Source: Pseudomonadota bacterium (GTDB taxonomy: Bacteria > Pseudomonadota > Gammaproteobacteria > Burkholderiales > Burkholderiaceae_C). Taken from it: a stretch of DNA of 64,000 bases. Where the stretch lies: the NCBI GenBank assembly GCA_023387335.1, contig JAEWIF010000052.1:186001-250000 (forward strand), read 5' to 3'. The stretch's first letter is position 1. Each line of letters begins with the position of its first letter. Shown piece by piece: positions 32,106-39,941 of this stretch. The notes below the pieces were generated by a model. It made no database searches and was not told the origin of the DNA. It saw only the letters and a program-made list of their open reading frames with translations. Position numbers and translations under genes: made by a program.

Positions 32106-33275
32106 CTACGGGGTCGCCCGGTTGATCCGCAGGACCTGTCCTTCCCCCGTGAGGACGAACAGCTCCTTGCGGCCGTCTTCGCCGAACGAGATGACCGTTC
32201 CCATGTTCGCGATGGACTGCCGCAGATCGGTCGCGGCGCCGCCGGAAAGCACGAAGCTGCGCAGCCATCCGCTGCAGAGGTCGGAGAAGAAATACCTGCC
32301 CTGGAGTTCGGGCAACGCGCTGCCGCGATAGACGAAGCCGCCGATGACGGAACAGCCGCCGGCCGCATCGTGCCCGTACTCCAGCACCGGCAAGGTCAAG
32401 CCGGTCCTGTCGCATGAAGCCGGGCCGAAGCACGTCGCTCCTTCGGTGACGTTCCAGCCGTAGTTGAGCCCCGCGCCGTCGGCGGCGCTCACGTCCACCT
32501 CCTCGCTGCGGTCCTGTCCGACGTCGGCGATGTAGAGACGATCGCCGGGCGGATCGAACGCGAAGCGCCACGGGTTGCGCAGGCCGTAGGCCCAGATCTC
32601 GGCGCGCCGGTTCGGCTGGCCCTGGAAAGGATTGGTGGAAGGGATGGCGTAGGGGGCGGCCGCGCTCGCGTTGCTCACGTCGATGCGCAGGAGCTTGCCC
32701 AGCAGCGAGTCGAGGTTCTGCCCGTTGCCGAATGGATCGCCCTCGCCTCCGCCGTCTCCGGTCCCGAGGTAGAGAAAGCCATCGGGTCCGAACCTCACCA
32801 GCCCACCCTTGTGATTGCCGAAAGTGCGGTGAGGGATGGTCAAGATGCGAAGCGGCGTGGGGTCCGCGACGTCGGGATTCGAGGCGGACACCTGGAAGCG
32901 CTCGATCGCGATGTCGCCGCTCGCCTCCGTGAAATAGACATAGAAGAACCCGTTGGCCGCGAAACGTGGGTCGAAGGCCATCGAGAGCAGGCCGCCCTCG
33001 CCTGCGGCGCTGACACGGGCCGAGATGTCGAGGAAGGGGGTGGCGGAAGGAGCACCGCCCTGCGCGATCACGATCCGGCCCGCGCGCTCGACGATGAAGA
33101 GACGCGCATCCCCGTCGGGCGCCGTGGCGAAGACCGGTTCATTCAAGCCCGCGACTTCCACTGACGTGGCCAACGGCAGAGACGGGAGAAGCGCGACGGG
33201 ATCACCGCCACCGCCGCCACCGCCCCCGCCGCACGCGGACAGCATCGCGATCAGGAGCAGGTGGGCTGGCTTCAT
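32106..33275 (-). CDS. PQQ-dependent sugar (aldose) dehydrogenase-like lipoprotein
   Basis: A 389-residue exported beta-propeller of the glucose/sorbosone dehydrogenase family. A lipoprotein leader ends LSAC followed by a nine-glycine tether. The propeller shows LFIVERAGRIVI, MAFDPRFAANGFFYVYF, HKGGLVRFGPDGFLYLGTGDG, RNPWRFAFDP, YIADVGQDRSEEVDV and GLNYGWNVTEG. Soluble relatives oxidise aldoses with PQQ and Ca2+. No quinone acceptor or PQQ synthesis gene is nearby. The cytosolic extension to 33329 is not used because the lipoprotein leader starts at ATG 33275. Confidence 0.88.
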   Translation of the reverse strand: MKPAHLLLIAMLSACGGGGGGGGGDPVALLPSLPLATSVEVAGLNEPVFATAPDGDARLFIVERAGRIVIAQGGAPSATPFLDISARVSAAGEGGLLSMAFDPRFAANGFFYVYFTEASGDIAIERFQVSASNPDVADPTPLRILTIPHRTFGNHKGGLVRFGPDGFLYLGTGDGGGEGDPFGNGQNLDSLLGKLLRIDVSNASAAAPYAIPSTNPFQGQPNRRAEIWAYGLRNPWRFAFDPPGDRLYIADVGQDRSEEVDVSAADGAGLNYGWNVTEGATCFGPASCDRTGLTLPVLEYGHDAAGGCSVIGGFVYRGSALPELQGRYFFSDLCSGWLRSFVLSGGAATDLRQSIANMGTVISFGEDGRKELFVLTGEGQVLRINRATP

Positions 33276-33370
33276 GACGATCCCGGCGGTCGACTGTCGG
33301 CGAACGCCAACGGAGAGAGCGCCGGACAAAGCTCAATCGCCTTGTACGCGGTTTCCAACGCTGAGTTGGA

Positions 33371-34645
33371 TCAACCGCCTCCGGCCAGCCAGGTGAGCAG
33401 GTGCAGCACCAGGCCGATCGCGCCGCCCACGATCGTGCCGTTCACGCGGATGGCCTGCAGGTCCTTGCCGATGTTCAGCTCGATCTGGTCGGCCATCTCG
33501 CGCCCGTCCCATGCGCGCACGGTGTCGCGCACGTGGCGGGCCAGGAAGTCGGCGAATTCGGGCGCGAGCCGGGTGGCGGCGTCCTCGAGCTGCGAGCGCA
33601 GCGCCTGGCGCAGCTGCGGGTCGCGCGTGAGCTGCTCCCCGAGCCAGGTGCCGCCGGCGGCGACGCTCTGGTGGAACACCGACTGCGGATCGCGCAGGTC
33701 CTGCGCCAGCCAGGACTTGAGCGACCCCCAGAGGCCGCCGACGTAGCGCCCGAAGGTTTCGTCGTGCAGCAGGTACTGCTTGATCTCCTCGCCGCGCGCC
33801 TGCAACGCGGGATCCGACTGCAGCCGCAGCACGAAATCGCGCACCCACTGGTCGAACAGTTGCCGCCAGGCGTGCGCCGGATTGGCCCGGATGCTCTCCA
33901 GCCGGCCGGCGACGGCGTCGGCGATGGCGGTCGCCACGTTCTGCGCGATCCATTGGCGGGGCAGGATCTTCTGCTTGCGCGGATGCTCCTGGCTCAGCCA
34001 GTCGATCACCTGCGCGGCCATCCAGGCGCGTGTCTCCGGGCGGTCCATCAGCCGCAGCGCCCGGTCCAGCGCCTGCTCCAGCAACTGGTCGTGGCGGCCG
34101 TCGCTGGTGAGCGTATCCAGCACGCCGCGCAGCGAGCCGGTCAGGTCCACGCCCTTGAACACCTCGCGCGCGGCCTCGCGCACCAGCTGCTCGATGCGGG
34201 CGTCCTCGACCAGGTGCAGCGCTCCCTCCGTCGCGCGTGCCAGGTAGGTGCCCAGGCGCTGCGCATTGGCCGGCTCGGTCAGCCAGTCGGCAACGTACTG
34301 CGAAGGATCGTGCTTGCGGATCAGCCCGACCAGCGTCTGGGGCGCCAGGAACTTCTCCTTCATGAACGCGGAGAGGTTCTCGGCGATGCGGTCCTTGCTG
34401 CGCGGGATGACGTCCGTGTGCGCCGTGATGAAGGGGATGCCGGTGGGGATGCGCCGGAACAGCGCGTTCACGGCGAACCAGTCCGCCAGCCCGCCCACCA
34501 TCGCCGCCTCGGTGATCGCGCGGATGGCGAGCACCCACGGGTTGGGCGGGACCAGCATCGTGACGCCGAAGATGCACGCGGCGAGCGCCAGCAGCAGTCC
34601 GGCCGAGCGCTTGGCGGAGGCGAGTTCCTGCCGTTTTTGCTCCAC
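33371..34645 (-). CDS. DUF445 membrane protein
   Basis: A 424-residue DUF445 protein. The N-terminal helix (LLLALAACIFGVTMLV) precedes the family motif AIRAITEAAMVGGLADWFAVNALFRRIPTGIPFI, with PRSKDRIAENLSAFMKEKFL next. A long helical region with many Gln/Arg-rich segments follows, and a second helix, VGGAIGLVLHLLTWLAG, ends the protein, giving a two-ended membrane anchor. Function is unknown. GTG 34645 is chosen because AAGGGG lies 3 nt upstream; the 45-residue extension to 34780 is cysteine-rich and unrelated. Confidence 0.85.
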   Translation of the reverse strand: MEQKRQELASAKRSAGLLLALAACIFGVTMLVPPNPWVLAIRAITEAAMVGGLADWFAVNALFRRIPTGIPFITAHTDVIPRSKDRIAENLSAFMKEKFLAPQTLVGLIRKHDPSQYVADWLTEPANAQRLGTYLARATEGALHLVEDARIEQLVREAAREVFKGVDLTGSLRGVLDTLTSDGRHDQLLEQALDRALRLMDRPETRAWMAAQVIDWLSQEHPRKQKILPRQWIAQNVATAIADAVAGRLESIRANPAHAWRQLFDQWVRDFVLRLQSDPALQARGEEIKQYLLHDETFGRYVGGLWGSLKSWLAQDLRDPQSVFHQSVAAGGTWLGEQLTRDPQLRQALRSQLEDAATRLAPEFADFLARHVRDTVRAWDGREMADQIELNIGKDLQAIRVNGTIVGGAIGLVLHLLTWLAGGG

Positions 34646-34778
34646 GATGCCCCTTCGGTGCGGTGATGAAGAAGGATCGCATGATGCCAAGCAGCGCATC
34701 GTCTTCCGCTGAGCCACATCGCCCGCTCGCTTTGACGTATCGTGGCCGCCAACCCATCGCATTCGAGAAGGAACGGCC

Positions 34779-35042
34779 ATGCAGGAAAAGTCAGCTGATC
34801 CGCATCCGCTCAGCGACCTCGCCTACGACTGGATCACGCTGATCCAGAACAAGGCCCAGGCGCTGATCGCCTACGACCAGTACATCAAGGATGCGGAAGC
34901 GGCGAAGTCGCCGGAGTGCGCGGCGTTCTTCCGGAAGGTGCACGACGCCGACAAGGCTCAGCTCGCCGAAGCGAAGCAGCACCTCGTCGCGGTCCTCCAG
35001 GGCAAGATGGGTTCGCCCCCGAAGGACGCGGGCAAGGCCTGA
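34779..35042 (+). CDS. hypothetical 87-residue helical protein
   Basis: A small all-helical protein (LAYDWITLIQNKAQALIAYDQ, AAFFRKVHDADKAQLAEAK). The alternation of Tyr/His/Glu at helix spacing recalls half of a four-helix bundle, so it may dimerise. GAAGGAA precedes ATG 34779. It is divergent from the DUF445 gene. A hairpin follows its stop codon. No family recognised. Confidence 0.65.
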   Translation: MQEKSADPHPLSDLAYDWITLIQNKAQALIAYDQYIKDAEAAKSPECAAFFRKVHDADKAQLAEAKQHLVAVLQGKMGSPPKDAGKA

Positions 35043-35045
35043 ATG

Positions 35046-35070
35046 TTGAAAGCTGCTGTAAGCAGCTCAA
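35046..35070 (+). terminator. stem-loop after the 87-residue gene, possible terminator
   Basis: AGCTGCT-GTA-AGCAGCT is a perfect 7-bp stem beginning 8 nt after the stop codon, extended by TTG/CAA. No U-run follows, so intrinsic termination is uncertain; it could instead protect the 3' end. Confidence 0.35.
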
Positions 35071-35124
35071 CACGCGACGCCGGCTCTGTCATACCGTGAC
35101 GTACCTGATGCTCGAGAGGCCGTC

Positions 35125-36144
35125 ATGCTGTATGCGACCCGGAGGTTCGTCCCGCTGTTCGTGACATTGCTCTTCGCCGGTTGCGGCGGAGGCGGAGGGA
35201 GCGACGGCGGCGGCGCGACCAACGGTGCCCCGCTGGCCGTCGCGCAGCGCAACACCGCGCAAGGGTTCTGGACCGGGCCGACATCGAACAACGAGCACGC
35301 GGCCATCCTGGTCCTGGAAGACGGAGAGGTCTGGGGGCTGTATTCCGCGGCAGGCGTCCCCATCGGCGCGATCCAGGGCCAGCTGTTCGGCAACGGCGCC
35401 AGCATCAGCGGCAACGTCCGCGATTTCCGCATCGGCAGTCCGCTGACGCAGGACGCATCGGTGAGCGGCGGCGTCACCGAGCGCAGCACGATGGATGCCG
35501 TGCTGCAAGGCGGGCAAGGCACCACGCGGGCCATGCTGGCCTACGACCCCGGCTACGACCGGCCGGCTTCCCTGGCGCAACTTGCGGGAAATTACGAGTT
35601 CGGCCCGAACACGCTCACCATCCGCGCGGACGGCACGTTCACGCTCAGCAGCGACGGCTGCACGCAGAACGGCCGCTTCACCCCGCGCCCTTCGGGCAAG
35701 AACGTGTTCGACCTGGCGAACAGGTTCACGGGCGCAGGCTGCGGCAGCTTCGATGGCGCATCCATGAACGGCGTCGGCGTGCTCGATGCGGACGCGCTTG
35801 CCGCGATGATGGTCGTGCCCGACCGGACCGGCGGGTTCTTCATGCTGGCGCCCAAGGTCGTCCCTGCTCCGGCACCGGCACCGGCACCGGCTCCGGCACC
35901 TGCACCAGCCCCCACACCGGCGCCCACACCGGCACCGGCGCCCACTCCGGCGCCTTCACCCGCTCCGACTCCGGCCCCGGCGCCGACTCCCGCACCCTCT
36001 CCTGCTCCGACGCCGGCACCCGCTCCTGCTCCGACGCCAGCGCCGGCCCCCACCCCGGCGCCAGCGCCAGCCCCAACTCCGGCACCAGCGCCCGCGCCGG
36101 CACCTGCGCCCGCGCCCGGCCCCGCGCCCGCACCGGCACCTTGA
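35125..36144 (+). CDS. lipoprotein with a Pro-Ala-rich repeat tail
   Basis: A 339-residue predicted lipoprotein. The leader RRFVPLFVTLLFAGC ends with Cys20 and a glycine-rich tether. A folded domain, residues about 40-245, contains repeated beta motifs (GFWTGP, LEDGEVWGLYSAAGVP, NYEFGPNTLTIRADGTFTL) typical of outer-membrane-anchored beta-barrel-like domains. From residue 247 to the end the chain is Pro-Ala-(Pro/Thr/Ser) repeats, 93 residues. A Pro-Ala stalk in the cell wall or periplasm is inferred; a role at the outer membrane is possible. It is unrelated to the ParB-like gene downstream, which lies in another frame. Confidence 0.7.
   Translation: MLYATRRFVPLFVTLLFAGCGGGGGSDGGGATNGAPLAVAQRNTAQGFWTGPTSNNEHAAILVLEDGEVWGLYSAAGVPIGAIQGQLFGNGASISGNVRDFRIGSPLTQDASVSGGVTERSTMDAVLQGGQGTTRAMLAYDPGYDRPASLAQLAGNYEFGPNTLTIRADGTFTLSSDGCTQNGRFTPRPSGKNVFDLANRFTGAGCGSFDGASMNGVGVLDADALAAMMVVPDRTGGFFMLAPKVVPAPAPAPAPAPAPAPAPTPAPTPAPAPTPAPSPAPTPAPAPTPAPSPAPTPAPAPAPTPAPAPTPAPAPAPTPAPAPAPAPAPAPGPAPAPAP
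35863..36141 (+). repeat. Pro-Ala codon repeat (93 residues)
   Basis: Tandem CCG/CCC-GCx units encode PAPA..., with PTPA and PSPA variants at intervals. This low-complexity run is inside the lipoprotein gene; slipped-strand changes could vary its length. It is not a CRISPR array: no spacers. Confidence 0.85.
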
Positions 36145-36224
36145 GGTCGCGCGCAGCCGGGGGCGCCGACGGCGCTGCCTACAATGCGCGTCCCCCGCAT
36201 TTCCGCAGTCTTCCGCATTCCCCG

Positions 36225-37031
36225 ATGGACATCGTCGTCAACGAAGAGATCAAGGCCTACATCGATCCACTGACGCCCGATGAGTACCGGGCGCTCGAAC
36301 GAAGCATCCTGGCCGAAGGCTGCCGCGATGCGCTGGTGCTCTGGGGCGACATGCTGGTGGACGGCCACAACCGCTACGCGATCTGCCGCCGGCACGACCT
36401 GCCGTTCCGGACGGTGCAGAGCACGCGCTTCCAGTCGATCGAGGACGTGCACCTGTGGATGATCGACCAGCACCTCGGCCGCCGCAGCCTCTCGGACTTC
36501 CAGCGCGGCGTGCTGGCCTTGCGCCAGCGCGAGATCGTGGCCGAGCGGCTGGCGCGCACGCCGCCGGAAGCGGCTCCTGAGGCACCCGCCGCCGACGCGG
36601 GGGCCGCTGAAACTCCGGCGGCCGCGCCCGCCGACGAGCCGCGCGAGACCACGCGCGAAGCGCTGGCCCGGGTGGCGCGCCTCAGCAGCAACCAGGTGAC
36701 GCAGATCGAGAAGATCCAGAAGCAGGCCGCGCCCGAGGTGGTCGCGGCCGTGAAGGCCGGCGAGATCTCGATCCATGCGGCGGCCACGGTGGCCAGCCTG
36801 CCCTGGGAGGAACAGGTGGCCGCCGCCACCGCCGGCAAGGAGGAGCTGAAGCAGGCCGCCAAGCGGGTGCGCGAATCGCGCAAGAAGGCCGCCGTAGAGC
36901 CGCCGGCACCCGCGCAGGACGAGGCGGCGACGGAAGGCGAGGACACGATCGACTCGCTGCGCCGGCGCGTGGCCGCGCTCACGGCGGAGAACATGCAGCT
37001 GCGCGAGCAACTGGCCCGGTTGCAGGCTTAA
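36225..37031 (+). CDS. solo ParB-like nuclease-fold protein with a coiled-coil tail
   Basis: A 268-residue ParB/Srx-fold protein. The N-terminal domain (about 1-90) starts IVVNEEIKAYIDPLTPDEYRALERSILAEGCRDALVLWGDMLVDGHNRYAICR, matching the ParB CTP-binding domain pattern, and includes a helix-rich segment RRSLSDFQRGVLALRQREI. An Ala/Pro-rich linker (about 110-145) follows, then helices with KIQKQAAPEVVAAVKAGEI and AAATVASL, which recall the ParB HTH, and a C-terminal coiled coil (RRVAALTAENMQLREQLARL). No ParA gene accompanies it, so it is more likely a regulator than a partition protein. Confidence 0.8.
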   Translation: MDIVVNEEIKAYIDPLTPDEYRALERSILAEGCRDALVLWGDMLVDGHNRYAICRRHDLPFRTVQSTRFQSIEDVHLWMIDQHLGRRSLSDFQRGVLALRQREIVAERLARTPPEAAPEAPAADAGAAETPAAAPADEPRETTREALARVARLSSNQVTQIEKIQKQAAPEVVAAVKAGEISIHAAATVASLPWEEQVAAATAGKEELKQAAKRVRESRKKAAVEPPAPAQDEAATEGEDTIDSLRRRVAALTAENMQLREQLARLQA

Positions 37032-37040
37032 GCTCGCGCA

Positions 37041-37295
37041 ATGCCGGAACTCGCCTTCACCACGCCCGAATACAAGCTCTTCCCGTCGCCGCGCAACCGG
37101 CACCGCGAGGTGTTCCTGCACGAGGTGTTCGTGCCCCATCCGTACGCGCTCATCGACCTGCCCAGCTTCCACCTGAAGGGAAAGTACAGCCTGTTCGCGG
37201 CGCACCGGCTCGCCGACGGCAAGAACGGGCAACTGGTGACGTTCGAGCTGGAGTCCGACGCGCTCAGGTTCAGTTCAGAGTTCAAGCCCGACTGA
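37041..37295 (+). CDS. hypothetical 84-residue protein
   Basis: A soluble small protein (MPELAFTTPEYKLFPSPRNR at the start), Phe/His/Leu-rich with several short strands such as YALIDLPSFHLKGKYSLFA and LVTFELESDAL. It starts 9 bp after the ParB-like gene and 5 bp before the next, so all three are likely one operon. No family is recognised. Confidence 0.6.
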   Translation: MPELAFTTPEYKLFPSPRNRHREVFLHEVFVPHPYALIDLPSFHLKGKYSLFAAHRLADGKNGQLVTFELESDALRFSSEFKPD

Positions 37296-37300
37296 AGAGC

Positions 37301-37594
37301 GTGGAGCACGAGGGCTTTCCGAGGATCTACGCGGTCGTCAAGTGGGCGATCGTGGTCTGCCTGGTGCTGCTGTCGATCCTGGCCGCGGCGTTCTGGACCT
37401 GGATCCTCGGCGGCTTCGCGGCTTCCGGATTCCGTGCGAGCACGCCCGCCCATGCATCGGGCGCGCCGCCTGAGATCACGCCCGAGTGCGCGTGGCCCTA
37501 CAGCGTCAACGACCGCAGCGCCGAGGCCATGTGCCGGATGTTCAATCGCCTGACGCCCGAGCAGCGGGACCAGGTCCTGAGCCGGCGGAAATAG
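37301..37594 (+). CDS. hypothetical 97-residue membrane protein
   Basis: Begins at GTG with a short cytoplasmic part, then one transmembrane segment (residues 13-37, VVKWAIVVCLVLLSILAAAFW and ILGGF), then a polar extracytoplasmic tail with a paired cysteine pattern (ECAWPY, EAMCRMF) that could form a disulfide. It is the third gene after the ParB-like gene and overlaps the convergent EamA gene by 53 bp. Function unknown. Confidence 0.55.
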   Translation: MEHEGFPRIYAVVKWAIVVCLVLLSILAAAFWTWILGGFAASGFRASTPAHASGAPPEITPECAWPYSVNDRSAEAMCRMFNRLTPEQRDQVLSRRK

Positions 37595-38486
37595 GGAAAC
37601 GCGCGCCGGTCACCACGCAGACCAGCGCGCACAGCACCAGCGCCGCCCCCGTCCACTGCAGCGGCCTCACCTGTTCCCCGAGGAAGAGGATGCCCGCGCC
37701 CAGCCCGATGAGCGGCACGCCCAGGCTGAAGGGCGCGACGCGGCTCGCGGGGAAGCGCTGCAGCAGCCGCGTCCACAAGCCGTAGCCCAGGTCGGTGGCG
37801 ATCCAGCCGAGGAAGGCGATCGCCAGCCAGGCGCTCCAGGGCGAATGCAACCAACGGGCGTGGGCCGTCGCGGGATCGAGCCCCCAACTCAGCGCGAGGA
37901 AAGGCAGGATCGGCACGCCGCTGCACCAGACCACGAAGGCGAGCGGATCGAAGTCGCCGGCCGCTTGCCGGGCCTTGCGCACCACGATGTTCGACGCGGC
38001 CCACATCACGGCCGAAGCCAGCGTCAGCGCCAGGCCCCACGCGGTGACCGCGCCGCCCGCCGCGGAGCTTTCCCAGGCGAAGCAGGCCAGCCCGGCCGCC
38101 GCGAAGACCATGCCCACCTTCAGCGGCATGCCGATGCGCTCGTGCAGCAAGGTGACGCCGAACAGCGCGCTGAAGAACACCTGCGTCTGGACCAGCACGG
38201 ACGCGAGCGCGGCGCTCATGCCGACGTGCAGCGCCACGAAGAGCAGGCCGAACTGCCCGACGCCTTGCGCGAGGCCGAAGGCGAGCAGCCAGCGCACGGG
38301 CACGCGCGGCGGCCGGACGAACAGGGCCAGCGGCAGGAAGGCGAACAGGTACCGGCCCGCGCCCAGCTGGAACGGCGTGAGGCTCGCGAGCCCCACCTTC
38401 ATCACCACGAAGTTCACGCCCCACGTGACGACCACCAGCACGATGCTGGCCAGGTCGCGCGGCTCCAGCGGCGTGCGGGCGCCCAA
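37542..38486 (-). CDS. EamA/DMT-family permease
   Basis: A 314-residue drug/metabolite transporter with ten predicted helices and the internal repeat of two EamA domains: the first starts ASIVLVVVTWGVNFVVMKVGL, the second around residue 150 with TAWGLALTLASAVMWAASNIVV. It includes ASVLVQTQVFFSALFGVTLLHERI and RVAPFSLGVPLIGLGAGILFLGEQV. DMT family members export amino acids or metabolites; the substrate is not assignable. It follows DUF2970 by 3 bp on the same strand, and its C-terminal codons overlap the convergent membrane gene. Confidence 0.85.
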   Translation of the reverse strand: MGARTPLEPRDLASIVLVVVTWGVNFVVMKVGLASLTPFQLGAGRYLFAFLPLALFVRPPRVPVRWLLAFGLAQGVGQFGLLFVALHVGMSAALASVLVQTQVFFSALFGVTLLHERIGMPLKVGMVFAAAGLACFAWESSAAGGAVTAWGLALTLASAVMWAASNIVVRKARQAAGDFDPLAFVVWCSGVPILPFLALSWGLDPATAHARWLHSPWSAWLAIAFLGWIATDLGYGLWTRLLQRFPASRVAPFSLGVPLIGLGAGILFLGEQVRPLQWTGAALVLCALVCVVTGARFPISAGSGPGPAARASGD

Positions 38487-38489
38487 GCT

Positions 38490-38666
38490 CTACACCACCG
38501 CGTGCGCGATGACGGCGAGCGTGCCCAGCAGCATGAGCACGAGCACGAAGGCGATGAGCACCAGCACCAGCGGATTGCCGCGCTGGTGGATCTCGGCCAT
38601 GTCCTGGCGGCGGCCGAGGCCCACGAAACTCCACATGACGGTCTTGACCTGGCGAACGATGTTCAT
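38490..38666 (-). CDS. DUF2970 membrane protein (58 residues)
   Basis: A small gene with ATG 38666 behind a strong AAAGGAG. The product (MNIVRQVKTVMWSFVGLGRR at the start) has the DUF2970 arrangement: an amphipathic start with the W-S-F-x-G-L-x-R-R motif and one C-terminal transmembrane helix (residues 32-57). DUF2970 proteins often lie beside cytochrome c genes in Burkholderiales, as here, where two cytochrome c genes precede it. It sits 12 bp after them and 3 bp before the EamA gene. Confidence 0.8.
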   Translation of the reverse strand: MNIVRQVKTVMWSFVGLGRRQDMAEIHQRGNPLVLVLIAFVLVLMLLGTLAVIAHAVV

Positions 38667-38678
38667 TGCATTCTCCTT

Positions 38679-39941
38679 TCAGCGGATGCGGTTGACGTCG
38701 AACGTGCTCACGCCCGGCGCGTCGTTGCCCCACGACCGCCGCACGAACGAGGCGACGGCCGCGATCTCCGGATCGCTCAGGCCCTGGCCGAAAGGCGGCA
38801 TGCCGTAGGGGCGCGGATTGCCGGGCGTGGTGGCGGGGAAGCCGCCGTGCACGATCACCTTCACCAGGTTGGCGGCCGACGGCATGGTGACGGTGCGATG
38901 CCCGGCCAGCGGCGGATAGGACGCCGCGCCCTCGCCTCGCTCCCCATGGCATTCGGCGCATTGCGCCTTGTAGATGCGGCCGCCCAGCTCCATCACGTCG
39001 GCGGGCACGGCGGGCGCGTCGTCCACCGCGGCCGGTGCGTGCTGCGGCAGCTCGCGAAGGAAGGTCGCCATGGCCCGCAGGTCCGGATCGCTCATGTGCC
39101 GCGTGCTGCCCGCGACCACCTCGGCCATCGGGCCCATGGCAGTCCCCTTGGCGCTGGCGCCGTCCTTGAGCAGGCGCACCACGTCGTCGCCCGTCCAGCC
39201 CTGTACGCCGGCTTCGGCGGCCGACGCGAGCGAGGGCGCGTACCAGTTCTGCATCGGGATCAGCCCGCCGCTCAGCTCCAGCGAATCGCGCGTGGCGCCG
39301 AAGGCATTGCGCGGCGCGTGGCAGGCCTGGCAGTGGCCGAGCCCGCGCACCAGGTAGGCGCCGCGGTTCCATTCGGCGGACTGCGCCGGCTGCGGCTCGA
39401 AGGTTCCGGGCGAGAAGAAGAGCGCACGCCAGACCGCGAGCGACGCCTGCGAGCTGTACGGAAAGCGCAGGTCGTGCGCCCGGTTGGGCCGCTGCACGGG
39501 CGGCTGGCTGCGCAGGAAGGCATAGAGCGCGTCCGAGTCTTCGCGCGTGACCAGCGTGTAGTCCGGATAAGGGAACGCGGGGTACAGCAGCCGCCCATCG
39601 CGCGAACGGCCGTGGTGCATCGCCCGCCAGAAGTGGTCGGGGCTCCAGCGGCCGATGCCGGTCTCGGCGTCGGGCGTGAGGTTGCTCGCGAACACGCTGC
39701 CGAACGGCGTGGCGATCGCCTTTCCGCCGGCGAACGGGGCATCGCCGCGCGCCGTGTGGCAGGCCGCGCAGTTGCCCACGCGCGCGAGATAGGCGCCGCG
39801 CTGCACGAGCTCCGCGGAAGGCGCGCCGGCGGGCAAGGCTTCGTCGATGGCGCCTTCGCCGCGCACGTTGAGCCAGGCGACGAGCGCGGACGCCGCGACC
39901 AGCAGGGCGACCCCGCCGGCGAGAACCTTGAGCGCCTTCAT
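38679..39941 (-). CDS. tri-haem cytochrome c (alcohol/aldehyde-dehydrogenase-type subunit)
   Basis: A 420-residue membrane-anchored cytochrome with one N-terminal helix (residues 5-23, VLAGGVALLVAASALVAWL) and three CxxCH haem sites, CAACH, CQACH and CAECH, each in its own domain. Domain markers include NLTPDAETGIGRWSPDHFWRAMHHGRSRDG, AYLVRGLGHC and GLSDPEIAAVASFVRRSWGN. Related proteins carry electrons from dehydrogenases such as fructose, gluconate or aldehyde dehydrogenases to the oxidase. It overlaps the upstream c4-like cytochrome gene by 4 bp. No dehydrogenase gene is present. Confidence 0.9.
   Translation of the reverse strand: MKALKVLAGGVALLVAASALVAWLNVRGEGAIDEALPAGAPSAELVQRGAYLARVGNCAACHTARGDAPFAGGKAIATPFGSVFASNLTPDAETGIGRWSPDHFWRAMHHGRSRDGRLLYPAFPYPDYTLVTREDSDALYAFLRSQPPVQRPNRAHDLRFPYSSQASLAVWRALFFSPGTFEPQPAQSAEWNRGAYLVRGLGHCQACHAPRNAFGATRDSLELSGGLIPMQNWYAPSLASAAEAGVQGWTGDDVVRLLKDGASAKGTAMGPMAEVVAGSTRHMSDPDLRAMATFLRELPQHAPAAVDDAPAVPADVMELGGRIYKAQCAECHGERGEGAASYPPLAGHRTVTMPSAANLVKVIVHGGFPATTPGNPRPYGMPPFGQGLSDPEIAAVASFVRRSWGNDAPGVSTFDVNRIR

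Noticed and set aside
35863..36141. Possible CRISPR array
   Set aside because: The periodic sequence is a coding Pro-Ala repeat with no conserved repeat-spacer structure and no cas genes.
35181..36224. 616-residue frame that joins the Pro-Ala lipoprotein region to the ParB-like protein
   Set aside because: The first 348 residues are a shifted reading of the lipoprotein gene; the ParB fold begins at ATG 36225.
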